Of a stretch of 64,000 nt of DNA, positions 20,084 to 27,255 are shown one piece after another. The notes under the pieces were generated by a model that made no database searches, was not told the DNA's origin, and worked only from the letters and a program-made list of their open reading frames with translations. The DNA is from Bradyrhizobium sp. AZCC 2176 (lineage in GTDB: Bacteria; Pseudomonadota; Alphaproteobacteria; Rhizobiales; Xanthobacteraceae): NCBI RefSeq assembly GCF_036924645.1, contig NZ_JAZHRX010000001.1, forward strand, positions 2,852,001-2,916,000. The letters are read 5' to 3'. The position numbers were made by a program, and so were the translations under genes. How positions within the stretch are numbered: position 1 is the stretch's first letter; each line of letters starts with the position of its first letter.

Positions 20084-21460
20084 ATGCGGCAGAAGAACCA
20101 GGTCGAGCTGAACTTGGGCACCGGAGCGGAGGGTGAAGCCCGAAGCGCCGCCGCCCGAGAGCCCGAAGCGCGCCCGGCGAGAGCCTGTCCCGAACGCCCG
20201 GCGGTTGCGGGACCGTCGATGGAAGACGTGGTTGAGCGTGAGAACCTGAAGAAAGCGTTGGCGCGAGTGAAGCGCAACAAAGGTACGGCAGGCATTGACG
20301 GTATGAATGTCGATGACTTGTCGGCCTACCTGAAGGAGCACTGGCCTACGGTTCGGGTCCAGTTGCTTGAAGGCATCTACAAGCCGCAGCCGGTGTGGCG
20401 CGTCGAGATACCGAAGCCGTCGGGTGGCATGCGGCTGCTCGGCATTCCGACGGTGCTCGACCGCTTTATCCAGCAGGCGGTGATGCAGGTGCTGCAAGCC
20501 GACTGGGACGGAACGTTCTCCGAGACGAGCTTCGGCTTCCGGCCGAAGCGCTCGGCGCATCAGGCGGTAGAGCGGGCGCAGACGTATATTGCGTCCGGAC
20601 ACGCCATCGTCGTGGACATCGACCTGGAGAAGTTCTTCGACCGGGTCAACCACGATATCCTGATGGGGCTTGTTGCCAAGCGGGTTGCCGACAAACGCAT
20701 CCTGAAGCTGATCCGCGGCTTTCTGACCGCGGGTGCGATGGAAGGAGGCCTTGTCAGCCCGACGGAGGAAGGCACGCCGCAGGGTGGGCCGCTCTCGCCG
20801 CTGTTGTCGAACCTGATGCTGGATGTGCTGGACAAGGAACTGGAGAAACGCGGCCATCGCTTCGTGCGCTACGCCGACGATTGCAACATCTATGTGCGCA
20901 GTCAGAAGGCGGGCGAGCGGGTGCTGGCCGGGATCGAGCGGTTCATCGAGAAGCGCCTCAAGCTCAAGGTCAACAAAGCCAAGAGTGCGGTTGCCAAACC
21001 GAGCGTTCGCAAGTTCCTGGGCTTCAGCTACACGAGTGGACGAAAGCCGCGACGGCGCGTTGCGCCGCAGGCCATCGCCCGCTTCAAGGCGAGAATTCGG
21101 GAGCTGACGCGGCGCACGCGTGGACGAAGCCTTGCGCAGATCGTCAAGGAGCTGTCGGTCTACCTCATCGGGTGGCGGGGTTACTTCGGCTTCTGCCAAA
21201 CCCCGTCGGTGTTGCGCGCGCTTGAGGAATGGATCAGGCGGCGGTTGCGCGCCATCGCCTGGAAGCAATGGAAGTGTGGACCTGCTCGCTTTGCCGAGCT
21301 GCGACGCTGCGGCGTCGGCCGGGACCTGGCGGCGCGAACCGCCGGAAGCCCGCGTGGCCCTTGGCGGCTCGCAAGCAGCCCCGCGCTCACCACTGCAATG
21401 CCAATTGCTTTCTTCGGTTCACTCGGCCTGACTTCCATCACAGAACTACGACATGCATAA
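20084..21460 (+). CDS. ltrA: Group II intron reverse transcriptase/maturase
   Basis: A 458-residue intron-encoded protein that splices its intron RNA and copies it into DNA targets. The RT domain (about residues 45-290) has AGIDGMNVDDL, the IPKPSGGMRLLGIPTVLDR motif, VVDIDLEKFFDRVNHD, TPQGGPLSPLLSNL and the catalytic FVRYADDCNIYV. The X/maturase part follows, with SVYLIGWRGYFGFCQTPSVL. No HNH endonuclease domain follows, which suits class C introns that use replication forks or single-stranded targets. The frame is intact, so the protein may be active. ATG 20084 (MRQKNQ) is used; GTG 20075 is an in-frame alternative. Confidence 0.93.
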   Translation: MRQKNQVELNLGTGAEGEARSAAAREPEARPARACPERPAVAGPSMEDVVERENLKKALARVKRNKGTAGIDGMNVDDLSAYLKEHWPTVRVQLLEGIYKPQPVWRVEIPKPSGGMRLLGIPTVLDRFIQQAVMQVLQADWDGTFSETSFGFRPKRSAHQAVERAQTYIASGHAIVVDIDLEKFFDRVNHDILMGLVAKRVADKRILKLIRGFLTAGAMEGGLVSPTEEGTPQGGPLSPLLSNLMLDVLDKELEKRGHRFVRYADDCNIYVRSQKAGERVLAGIERFIEKRLKLKVNKAKSAVAKPSVRKFLGFSYTSGRKPRRRVAPQAIARFKARIRELTRRTRGRSLAQIVKELSVYLIGWRGYFGFCQTPSVLRALEEWIRRRLRAIAWKQWKCGPARFAELRRCGVGRDLAARTAGSPRGPWRLASSPALTTAMPIAFFGSLGLTSITELRHA

Positions 21461-21468
21461 TCCACCGA

Positions 21469-21500
21469 ACCGCCGTATACGGACCCGTACGTACGGTGGT
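21469..21500 (+). ncRNA. Group II intron domain V
   Basis: ACCGCCGTA pairs with TACGGTGGT, and an inner TACGG/GTACG helix closes an ACC-type loop. This is the conserved 30-34-nt catalytic hairpin. The triad next to CGTAT reads CGC. Confidence 0.8.
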
Positions 21501-21557
21501 GTGGGAGGGGAGGAGCCGAGAGGCTCCCCCCTATCCCGATTTGCCCACCTTACGAAA

Positions 21558-21989
21558 TCACTTCGGCACCCAATCTTTCGGCGCCATCTCGAAATTTGCG
21601 AACTCAAACCCGGGCGCCACCGTGCAGCCGACGAGCGTCCAGTCGCCCGTGCTCTCGGCGGCCTGCCACGCATGAGCGGGCACGACCGCTTGCGGGACTT
21701 CACCGGCGGCGAGGTCGGCGCCGAGCGCGACGCTGCGCCCGCCGCTCTCATCAGCGATTCGCAACGTCAGTGCAGCGCCTGCGTAATAGTGCCAGGTCTC
21801 GACGGCATCGATGCGATGCCAGTGCGAGCGCTCGCCACGCGCCAGCAGGAAATAGATCGCAGTCGATCGTGAACGTCCATCGGCGTCCACGCGTTCATCG
21901 CGAAAGGTCTCGCGATAGTAGCCGCCTTCCGGATGCGGTTTGAGATCGAGCCGTGCGATGATGGCGGCGGCTTCCTCCGGCAGCGCCAT
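21558..21989 (-). CDS. Cupin-fold protein, DUF985 family
   Basis: A 143-residue protein with the DUF985 (Cupin_5) pattern: LDLKPHPEGGYYRETFRD near residue 14, TAIYFLLARGERSHWHRIDAVETWHYYAG near residues 43-71, and a C-terminal VGCTVAPGFEFANFEMA. The clustered histidines and glutamates suggest a metal site in a small beta-barrel. The enzymatic role of the family is not settled. Its ATG overlaps the gloB stop (TGATG), so it is probably translationally coupled to gloB. Confidence 0.87.
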   Translation of the reverse strand: MALPEEAAAIIARLDLKPHPEGGYYRETFRDERVDADGRSRSTAIYFLLARGERSHWHRIDAVETWHYYAGAALTLRIADESGGRSVALGADLAAGEVPQAVVPAHAWQAAESTGDWTLVGCTVAPGFEFANFEMAPKDWVPK

Positions 21990-22756
21990 CAGGACTTGTT
22001 CTTGCGTTCGCGCAGCTCGCCGAACACTTTGTCGGCGCTCGCGCCCTTCATGTGCAGCTTCGCTGCCACCGAGGGCTCGTCGGCACGCAGGAAGACGTTG
22101 GCTTTCTTCTCCTCGCCGAGCAGGACAGGGATCGTCGGCTTGTTCTCCGCACGCAACCGCGTCACTTCCTCCGCGCGCGCCTGCAGCGCGGGATTGTCGC
22201 CATCGACGGTCAGCGCAAACTTGACGTTGGAAGCGGTATATTCATGGCCGCAATAGAGTTTGAAATCGTCCGGCAGCGCGCGCAGCTTCAACAGCGAGTC
22301 CCACATCATCGGGTAGGTGCCCTCGAACACCCGGCCGCAGCCGATCGAGAACAGCGTGTCGGCGGCAAACACCGCCTTATCGGTATCGAACACGTAGGAG
22401 ATATGATCGAGCGTATGGCCGGGCGTTTCCAGCACCCGCGCCAGCAGGCTGCCGACCTTGATCACGTCGCCATGGGCCGCGCGCAGGTCGACATTGGCGA
22501 TCCTGGTGGACTTGTCATTGGGGGCAACGACCCGGCAATTATATTTCTGCTTTAGTTCAGCGACGCCGCCGACATGGTCGTGATGGTGATGGGTGATGAG
22601 AATGTCCGTCAGCGTCCAGCCCTCGCGCTCCAGCGCCTTGATGATCGGGCCGGCTTCCGGCGCGTCGATCGATGCGGTGGCTTTGGTCGCGGGATCGTGG
22701 ATCAGATAGCCGAAATTGTCGTTGAGGCAGGTGAAAGTGCGAATGTCCGCGGCCAT
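21989..22756 (-). CDS. gloB: Hydroxyacylglutathione hydrolase (glyoxalase II)
   Basis: A 255-residue metallo-beta-lactamase-fold thioesterase that hydrolyses S-D-lactoylglutathione in methylglyoxal detoxification. The metal-binding motif THHHHDHVGG lies near residue 56. Further ligands are in ETPGHTLDHISY near residue 111, FAADTLFSIGCGRVFEG near residue 130 (Asp) and YCGHEYTASNVKFAL near residue 170 (His). The glyoxalase II C-terminal domain is present (NVFLRADEPSVAAKL). The frame stays open far upstream, but ATG 22756 with GGAG 6 nt before it is the real start. It is coupled to the DUF985 gene and divergent from a methyltransferase gene. Confidence 0.94.
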   Translation of the reverse strand: MAADIRTFTCLNDNFGYLIHDPATKATASIDAPEAGPIIKALEREGWTLTDILITHHHHDHVGGVAELKQKYNCRVVAPNDKSTRIANVDLRAAHGDVIKVGSLLARVLETPGHTLDHISYVFDTDKAVFAADTLFSIGCGRVFEGTYPMMWDSLLKLRALPDDFKLYCGHEYTASNVKFALTVDGDNPALQARAEEVTRLRAENKPTIPVLLGEEKKANVFLRADEPSVAAKLHMKGASADKVFGELRERKNKS

Positions 22757-22876
22757 GACAGCTCCGTGAGTAAGGCTTTCAGCCCCATTACTTCTCCAGA
22801 AATATGGCGTTAACGCTGGCGCGGCAATGCCATTTTCGGCGCGCCGCAAGGAAACACGGTGTGGTAGATTGCGCTC

Positions 22877-23623
22877 ATGACCATCGACGTCATCGATCTT
22901 CGCGATTTCTATTCGCAGCGGCTCGGCATCGTGGCGCGGCTGTTGATCAACCGCGGCATCCGGGCGCGCTGGCCCGATGCGGTAGGGCAACGCGTGCTCG
23001 GGCTCGGCTATCCGACGCCCTATCTCGGGCTGTTTCGCGAGGATTCGGAGCGCTGCATCGCCTTCATGCCGGCAGCGCAGGGCGTCTTGAAGTGGCCGAC
23101 GGGGCGGCCTGCGCTGGCTTCCCTGATCGATGAATTCTCGATGCCATTGCCGGACGCTGCAGTCGACCGCATTCTGCTGGTTCATGCGCTGGAGATGTCC
23201 GACGATCCGGAGCGCTTGCTGCGCGAAGTATGGCGGGTACTGGCGCCATCCGGCCGCTTGATCGCGGTGATTCCGAACCGGCGCGGCGTGTGGACGCGCA
23301 CCGACAATACGCCGTTCGGTCACGGCCGGCCCTATTCGCGGGCGCAGATCACGCAATTGCTGCGGCAGACCTGGTTCACGCCGGCGGCGTGGGGCGAAGC
23401 GCTGTTCCTGCCGCCGGTCGGCAACAGCTGGTTCCTGCGCTCGGCCATGGTCTGGGAGCGCGTCGGTGCTGCGTTGTCGCTGCCGTTCGCGGGCGTCCAT
23501 ATCGTGGAAGCGACCAAGCAGGTCTATCGTGCGATCCCCGCGGGCCGCGAACGCACGCGGCTGATTCCGTCACTTGAGCCGGTGCTGGTGCCGTCGTCGA
23601 CGGCGACAAGGGATAAGGCGTAG
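22877..23623 (+). CDS. Class I SAM-dependent methyltransferase-like protein
   Basis: A 248-residue protein with the second half of a Rossmann methyltransferase clearly visible: DAAVDRILLVHALEMSDDPERLLREVWRVLAPSGRLIAVIPNRRG near residues 93-137, as in Methyltransf_11 proteins. The usual glycine-rich SAM motif is replaced by RVLGLGYPTPYLGLF near residue 40, a plausible diverged form. No substrate can be named. It is divergent from gloB with a 120-bp gap, a pairing I recall from related genomes. It is followed by a palindromic repeat. Confidence 0.78.
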   Translation: MTIDVIDLRDFYSQRLGIVARLLINRGIRARWPDAVGQRVLGLGYPTPYLGLFREDSERCIAFMPAAQGVLKWPTGRPALASLIDEFSMPLPDAAVDRILLVHALEMSDDPERLLREVWRVLAPSGRLIAVIPNRRGVWTRTDNTPFGHGRPYSRAQITQLLRQTWFTPAAWGEALFLPPVGNSWFLRSAMVWERVGAALSLPFAGVHIVEATKQVYRAIPAGRERTRLIPSLEPVLVPSSTATRDKA

Positions 23624-23636
23624 ACTCTCGGCTCGT

Positions 23637-23783
23637 CGTCCCTGCGAACGCATGCGAACGCAGGGACCCATAATCACCGTCGGTACTTGTTTTAAAACGT
23701 CGTCCACCCGCGTGCCTCAAATGAAGGCCGCGGCGTATGGGTCCCTGCGCCCCGTGCGCAATTGCGCACTAGGCAGGGACGAC
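23637..23783. repeat. Palindromic repeat, family A (diverged)
   Basis: It starts GTCGTCCCTGCGAACGCATGCGAACGCAGGGACCCATAA and ends in GTATGGGTCCCTGCG...AGGCAGGGACGAC. The GCGAACGCAT unit is duplicated, and the right end carries extra bases (GCGCAATTGCGC, itself palindromic). It lies between convergent genes. Confidence 0.78.
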
Positions 23784-23800
23784 TACTGTCGGTGAACTAC

Positions 23801-24544
23801 CTACTCGTTCCCCGGGTTGAAATCTTCGCTGGGGGCGGCCGGCGCGGCCATGCTGTCGGGACGCGGGCCATGCGGCCGGCGGCGACGGCGCGGGAAACGC
23901 TCGCCGCCACGGCCTTCTTCGTACCCGCCGGGCGCGCCATTCACCTGCGGCTGGGGGCCGGTGATGAAGGAGGGCAGGCGGTCGACGCCGCCGGTATCGG
24001 CTACCACCGGCTGCGGTTGGGGCTGCGGCTGATATTGCGGCTGCGGGCGGTGCTCGCGTTCGCGATGATGTTCGCGCGGCTGCTGGTCGCGCTGGTAGGG
24101 CTGGCCGTCGCCGCGCTGCTCGCGCGGGTTGTTGTCGCGGATATAGGGCTGCGGCTGCTGCGGGACGAAGCCCGGCTCCTGGCCGAAATGCGAGAAGCTC
24201 TCGCCCTCGTCGTCGCCATCTTCCGTCGGCGGCGCTTCGCTGTCGATGCGCGGCTGCGGCTGGTTCTGCCGGAACTGCTCCTGGGCGGCGGCGATCAGGC
24301 GGAAGTAATGTTCGGCGTGCTGGTAATAGTTTTCGGCCGCGACCGGGTCGCCGGAAGAGCGCGCGTCACGCGCCAATTGGACGTATTTTTCGGCGACGTG
24401 CGAGGCGGTGCCGCGGATCTTGATATCGGGGCCGTTCGATTCGAACACCCGGGTCATCGGGTTTTGACCGCGCCGGTTATTGTTGTTGTTATTGTTGTTG
24501 TTGTTCCGGTTACGCATCCGCTTGTTGTTCTGACCGTTTCTCAT
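23801..24544 (-). CDS. DUF4167 domain-containing protein
   Basis: A 247-residue, highly hydrophilic protein. It starts MRNGQNNKRMRNRN, followed by a run of about ten Asn, then the DUF4167 core VFESNGPDIKIRGTASHVAEKYVQLARDARSSGDPVAAENYYQHAEHYFRLI (about residues 33-85). The rest is rich in Pro, Gln, Arg and Asp and should be disordered, ending with a basic RRRRRPHGPRP stretch. The family is found in alphaproteobacteria; RNA binding is suggested by the composition but is not shown. It follows prmC on the same strand after 492 nt without a gene. Confidence 0.88.
   Translation of the reverse strand: MRNGQNNKRMRNRNNNNNNNNNNRRGQNPMTRVFESNGPDIKIRGTASHVAEKYVQLARDARSSGDPVAAENYYQHAEHYFRLIAAAQEQFRQNQPQPRIDSEAPPTEDGDDEGESFSHFGQEPGFVPQQPQPYIRDNNPREQRGDGQPYQRDQQPREHHREREHRPQPQYQPQPQPQPVVADTGGVDRLPSFITGPQPQVNGAPGGYEEGRGGERFPRRRRRPHGPRPDSMAAPAAPSEDFNPGNE
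24476..24506 (-). repeat. Trinucleotide (AAC/AAT) tract encoding poly-Asn
   Basis: On the coding (minus) strand this is a run of AAC codons with two AAT interruptions, giving about ten consecutive Asn near the N terminus of the DUF4167 protein. Such tracts can change length by slippage in steps of one residue. Confidence 0.85.
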
Positions 24545-25036
24545 GTCTCGCCTTTATTCCAGCCCTGAAGTTATGCAGTTGCCGTTGTCGCCTGATCCGA
24601 CCCGGCGCGCGCTTATGCGCACCGAATCACGATGCCATTCAGTTTCATGTCGTCGATTTCGCCAATCATCGCGTTCAGCAAAGACGCGTTCCCCACCCAG
24701 CGGCGTACATTCGCCTACCGGACCAAATCATTCAGCCTGCCAAAACCAACCTAATCGTCTTGCGTGACGGCTTCGCGTGACCAGTCTGTTGCGTAAGTCT
24801 TCAAGCGCAATATCAGGCTTTCGTTCGCTTTGCGGTCGAGAGCAGCACAGCTCCAGCTATTGCGCTCGATTCGACCTGCGTTTTGGAACCTTTCACCCGG
24901 CGGGCTCTCATTTCGAGAACTCTGGCCTCACCCGTACGATCTTACGGGGCCAGCGACCCTGGACCGATGTTGTGGCCGGAACGTAGTCGCTCCGGAGGAA
25001 TATTCCCAAGGGGTTTTTTTGCGTTCCAAATGGACT
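24545..25036. other. 492-bp gap between prmC and the DUF4167 gene
   Basis: Short frames here look like chance. I see no tRNA, terminator hairpin or known riboswitch. An upstream promoter and leader for the DUF4167 gene (minus strand) are likely in the right-hand part of the stretch, but I cannot point to clear -35/-10 boxes. Confidence 0.4.
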
Positions 25037-25918
25037 TTATCGGGCCGTTTTGTGGCCTGCGACGGCCCTCGGAATACCCGCCAGATCGGCTTTCGGGGCA
25101 ACCACAGGCATTAACCCTGCGGCCGCCATCAAAGCCTGGATCTGGGCGCTTTGACCCTCGCCGGCCTCCACAACAAGGGCCGCACCCGGGGCGAGGAGGC
25201 CGGCCGCCTGGGGAACCAGCGCGCGGTAGGCGTCCAGCCCGTCGGCGCCGCCATCGAGCGCGGCCGGCGGATCGTATTTCCTGACGTCAACGGCCAAGCC
25301 GCCGATGTCAGCCGTACGGACATAGGGCGGGTTCGAGACGATCAGGTCGAACGGGCCGGATAGTCCGCTGGCATAATCGCAGGCCACGAACGTCGCGCGC
25401 TCCGAGAGGCCAGCGCGTGCCGCGTTGGCCGAGGCCGTCTGCAGCGCGGCTTCGGCGGTGTCGGTCCCGAATCCTTGCGCCGCCGGCAACTCGGACAACA
25501 GCGCGAGCAGAATTGCGCCGGAGCCGGTGCCGAGATCGGCGATGCGCAACGCGCGATCGAGGCTCCCGCCGGCGCGCAGCAGTTCCAGCGCCAGCTCGAC
25601 CACCGTCTCGGTATCGGGCCGTGGCACCAGCGTCGCGGACGAGAGCTGCAGCGGCAGACCCCAGAACTCCTTCTCGCCGAGAATGCGGGCGACCGGTTCT
25701 CCCGCCAGGCGGCGGCGGGCGAAGGCCTCGAGGCGTGCCGATTCGTTCCGTCTGAGTTGGCGCTGTGCGGCCGATATCAAGCCGGTCAGGTCGAGGCCGA
25801 GCGCATGGCCCGTCAGAATCCGCGCGTCGAGTTCGGCGGAATCGATGGCGGCGGATTTGAACTGCGCGGCAAGTACGCGCCGCGCAGCCTCGACGGTCTG
25901 GTTGACGAAGGAGCTCAT
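25037..25918 (-). CDS. prmC: Peptide chain release factor N(5)-glutamine methyltransferase
   Basis: PrmC methylates the glutamine of the GGQ motif in release factors RF1 and RF2. The 293-residue product has the N-terminal helical domain (ELDARILTGHALGLD, ARRLAGEPVARILGEKEFWGLPL), the SAM motif IADLGTGSGAILLALL near residue 118, and the signature SNPPYV near residue 188. The ATG at 25918 has GAGGAC about 7 nt upstream; the longer frame to 25945 is not needed. Its substrate gene prfA lies immediately upstream on the same strand, separated by a double-tailed palindromic repeat, which is the usual prfA-prmC arrangement. Confidence 0.95.
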   Translation of the reverse strand: MSSFVNQTVEAARRVLAAQFKSAAIDSAELDARILTGHALGLDLTGLISAAQRQLRRNESARLEAFARRRLAGEPVARILGEKEFWGLPLQLSSATLVPRPDTETVVELALELLRAGGSLDRALRIADLGTGSGAILLALLSELPAAQGFGTDTAEAALQTASANAARAGLSERATFVACDYASGLSGPFDLIVSNPPYVRTADIGGLAVDVRKYDPPAALDGGADGLDAYRALVPQAAGLLAPGAALVVEAGEGQSAQIQALMAAAGLMPVVAPKADLAGIPRAVAGHKTAR

Positions 25919-25947
25919 GCGGCGTCCTCGCGCCCAACCATCCACGC

Positions 25948-26107
25948 GTCGTCCCTGCGAACGCAGGGACCCATACGCCGCGGCCCGTCAACTGAGGCGA
26001 TGTGGGTTGATATCCTTGGTAGTAACGAACGCCCGGGGTTATGGGTCCCTGCGTTCGCAGGGACGACATCGAAACTGTTGATGGGTCCCCGCGTTCGCGG
26101 GGACGAC
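25948..26107. repeat. Palindromic repeat, family A, with duplicated right end
   Basis: The left end is GTCGTCCCTGCGAACGCAGGGACCCATA. There are two right ends in a row: ATGGGTCCCTGCGTTCGCAGGGACGAC (26041-26067) and ATGGGTCCCCGCGTTCGCGGGGACGAC (26081-26107). The first pairs with the left end (CCCTGCG), the second is of the CCCCGCG subtype. It lies between prfA and prmC. Confidence 0.85.
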
Positions 26108-26120
26108 AGCCGGTTGTTGC

Positions 26121-27200
26121 TCACGCCGCCGCGCCTTGGGCTGCAAGCTGGGCGGCCTGGTGCTCGGTCGTCAGCGCGTCGATCAATTCGCCCAATGCCT
26201 CGCCTGATATCACCAGCGGCAATTTGTAGAGCGTCAGGTTGATGCGGTGGTCGGTGACGCGGCCTTGCGGGAAATTATAGGTGCGGATGCGCTCGCTTCG
26301 GTCGCCGGAGCCGACCTTCTCCTTGCGGTCGGCGGAACGCGCCGCATCGACGCGCTGGCGCTCGGCGTCATAGATGCGCGAGCGCAGGATGTTCATCGCG
26401 GAGGCGCGGTTCTTATGCTGCGAGCGGCTGTCCTGCATCATGACGACGATGCCGGTCGGGATGTGGGTGATGCGGATCGCCGATTCGGTCTTGTTGACGT
26501 GCTGACCGCCGGCGCCCTGCGCGCGCATGGTCTCGATCCGCAAATCCTCGTTCTTGATGTCGACGTCGACATCCTCGACTTCGGGCAGCACCGCCACGGT
26601 GGCGGCGGAGGTGTGAATACGCCCCTGCGTTTCAGTATCAGGCACGCGCTGCACGCGGTGCACGCCGGATTCGAATTTCAGCTTGGCGAACGCGCCGCGG
26701 CCCTGCACTTCGGCGATGACTTCCTTGAAGCCGCCCATGGTGCCCTCGGAGGCCGAGATCACCTCGACCTTCCAGCCCTGCAGGGAGGCAAACCGCTCAT
26801 ACATCCGGAACAGATCGCCGGCGAACAATGAGGCCTCGTCGCCGCCGGTGCCGGCGCGGATTTCCAGCATCACGTTGCGGTCGTCCATGGCGTCCTTGGG
26901 CAGCAGCGCCACGCGAATCTTCTGCTCCAGTTCGGCCACGCGCGCCTGGAGAGTCTCGAGCTCGGCTTCGGCCATGCTGCGTATTTCCGGATCGCTGGCG
27001 GAATCCGCCAGCAGCGATTCGGCGCCGGCAATCTCGGCCCGCGCCGTGCGATAGGCCTTTACCGCATCGATCAGCGGATTGAGCTCGGCGAGCTCGCGCG
27101 TGATCTGGACGTATTTTTCGGAGTTCACCTGGCCCAGCAGTTCGGCCTCCAGCGAGGCGTGGTGGGCGAGCAGGACATCGAGTTTGGCTTCGGGTAGCAT
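26121..27200 (-). CDS. prfA: Peptide chain release factor 1
   Basis: A 359-residue RF1 that recognises UAA and UAG stop codons. The peptidyl-hydrolysis motif is in [20 protein letters not shown] near residues 225-244. The anticodon-mimic region reads [15 protein letters not shown] (PxT tripeptide PDT). The N-terminal helical domain and C-terminal RNLTLYKL-type region ([11 protein letters not shown]) are present. It follows ptsP by about 55 nt and precedes prmC, the enzyme that methylates its GGQ glutamine. Start at 27200 ([11 protein letters not shown]) fits the family length. Confidence 0.96.
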   Translation of the reverse strand: MLPEAKLDVLLAHHASLEAELLGQVNSEKYVQITRELAELNPLIDAVKAYRTARAEIAGAESLLADSASDPEIRSMAEAELETLQARVAELEQKIRVALLPKDAMDDRNVMLEIRAGTGGDEASLFAGDLFRMYERFASLQGWKVEVISASEGTMGGFKEVIAEVQGRGAFAKLKFESGVHRVQRVPDTETQGRIHTSAATVAVLPEVEDVDVDIKNEDLRIETMRAQGAGGQHVNKTESAIRITHIPTGIVVMMQDSRSQHKNRASAMNILRSRIYDAERQRVDAARSADRKEKVGSGDRSERIRTYNFPQGRVTDHRINLTLYKLPLVISGEALGELIDALTTEHQAAQLAAQGAAA

Positions 27201-27255
27201 GGCGTTGTTCTCAAGGGCCGGATGCGGGCGGCTAAGTTGTCGGGACCGAGCCTCG

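Larger units (their letters stand above)
19665..21540 (+). mobile_element. Group II intron (IIC-like), apparently full length, 1876 nt
   Basis: The 5' end GTGTGCCGAG matches the GUGYG intron start and the 3' end is an AY dinucleotide (..CCCGAT). Domain V can be folded at 21469-21500 and domain VI at about 21503-21540, with an unpaired A in CCTATCCC as the likely branch site. The catalytic triad in domain V reads CGC rather than AGC, the form known for group IIC introns. A GC-rich hairpin (19636-19658: CGGGCGCG paired with CGCGACCCG) ends 6 nt before the 5' splice site, as expected for IIC targets that follow terminator-like stems. The maturase gene lies in domain IV. Both ends were placed by eye, so each could be off by a base or two. 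Confidence 0.85.

Noticed and set aside
19709..21268. 519-codon minus-strand open frame across the intron
   Set aside because: Antisense to the intron and its maturase; no domain is recognisable, and the maturase motifs on the plus strand are decisive.
22757..23500. N-terminal extension of gloB to 23500
   Set aside because: The extra part is antisense to the methyltransferase gene; ATG 22756 has a good ribosome binding site and the expected glyoxalase II N terminus.
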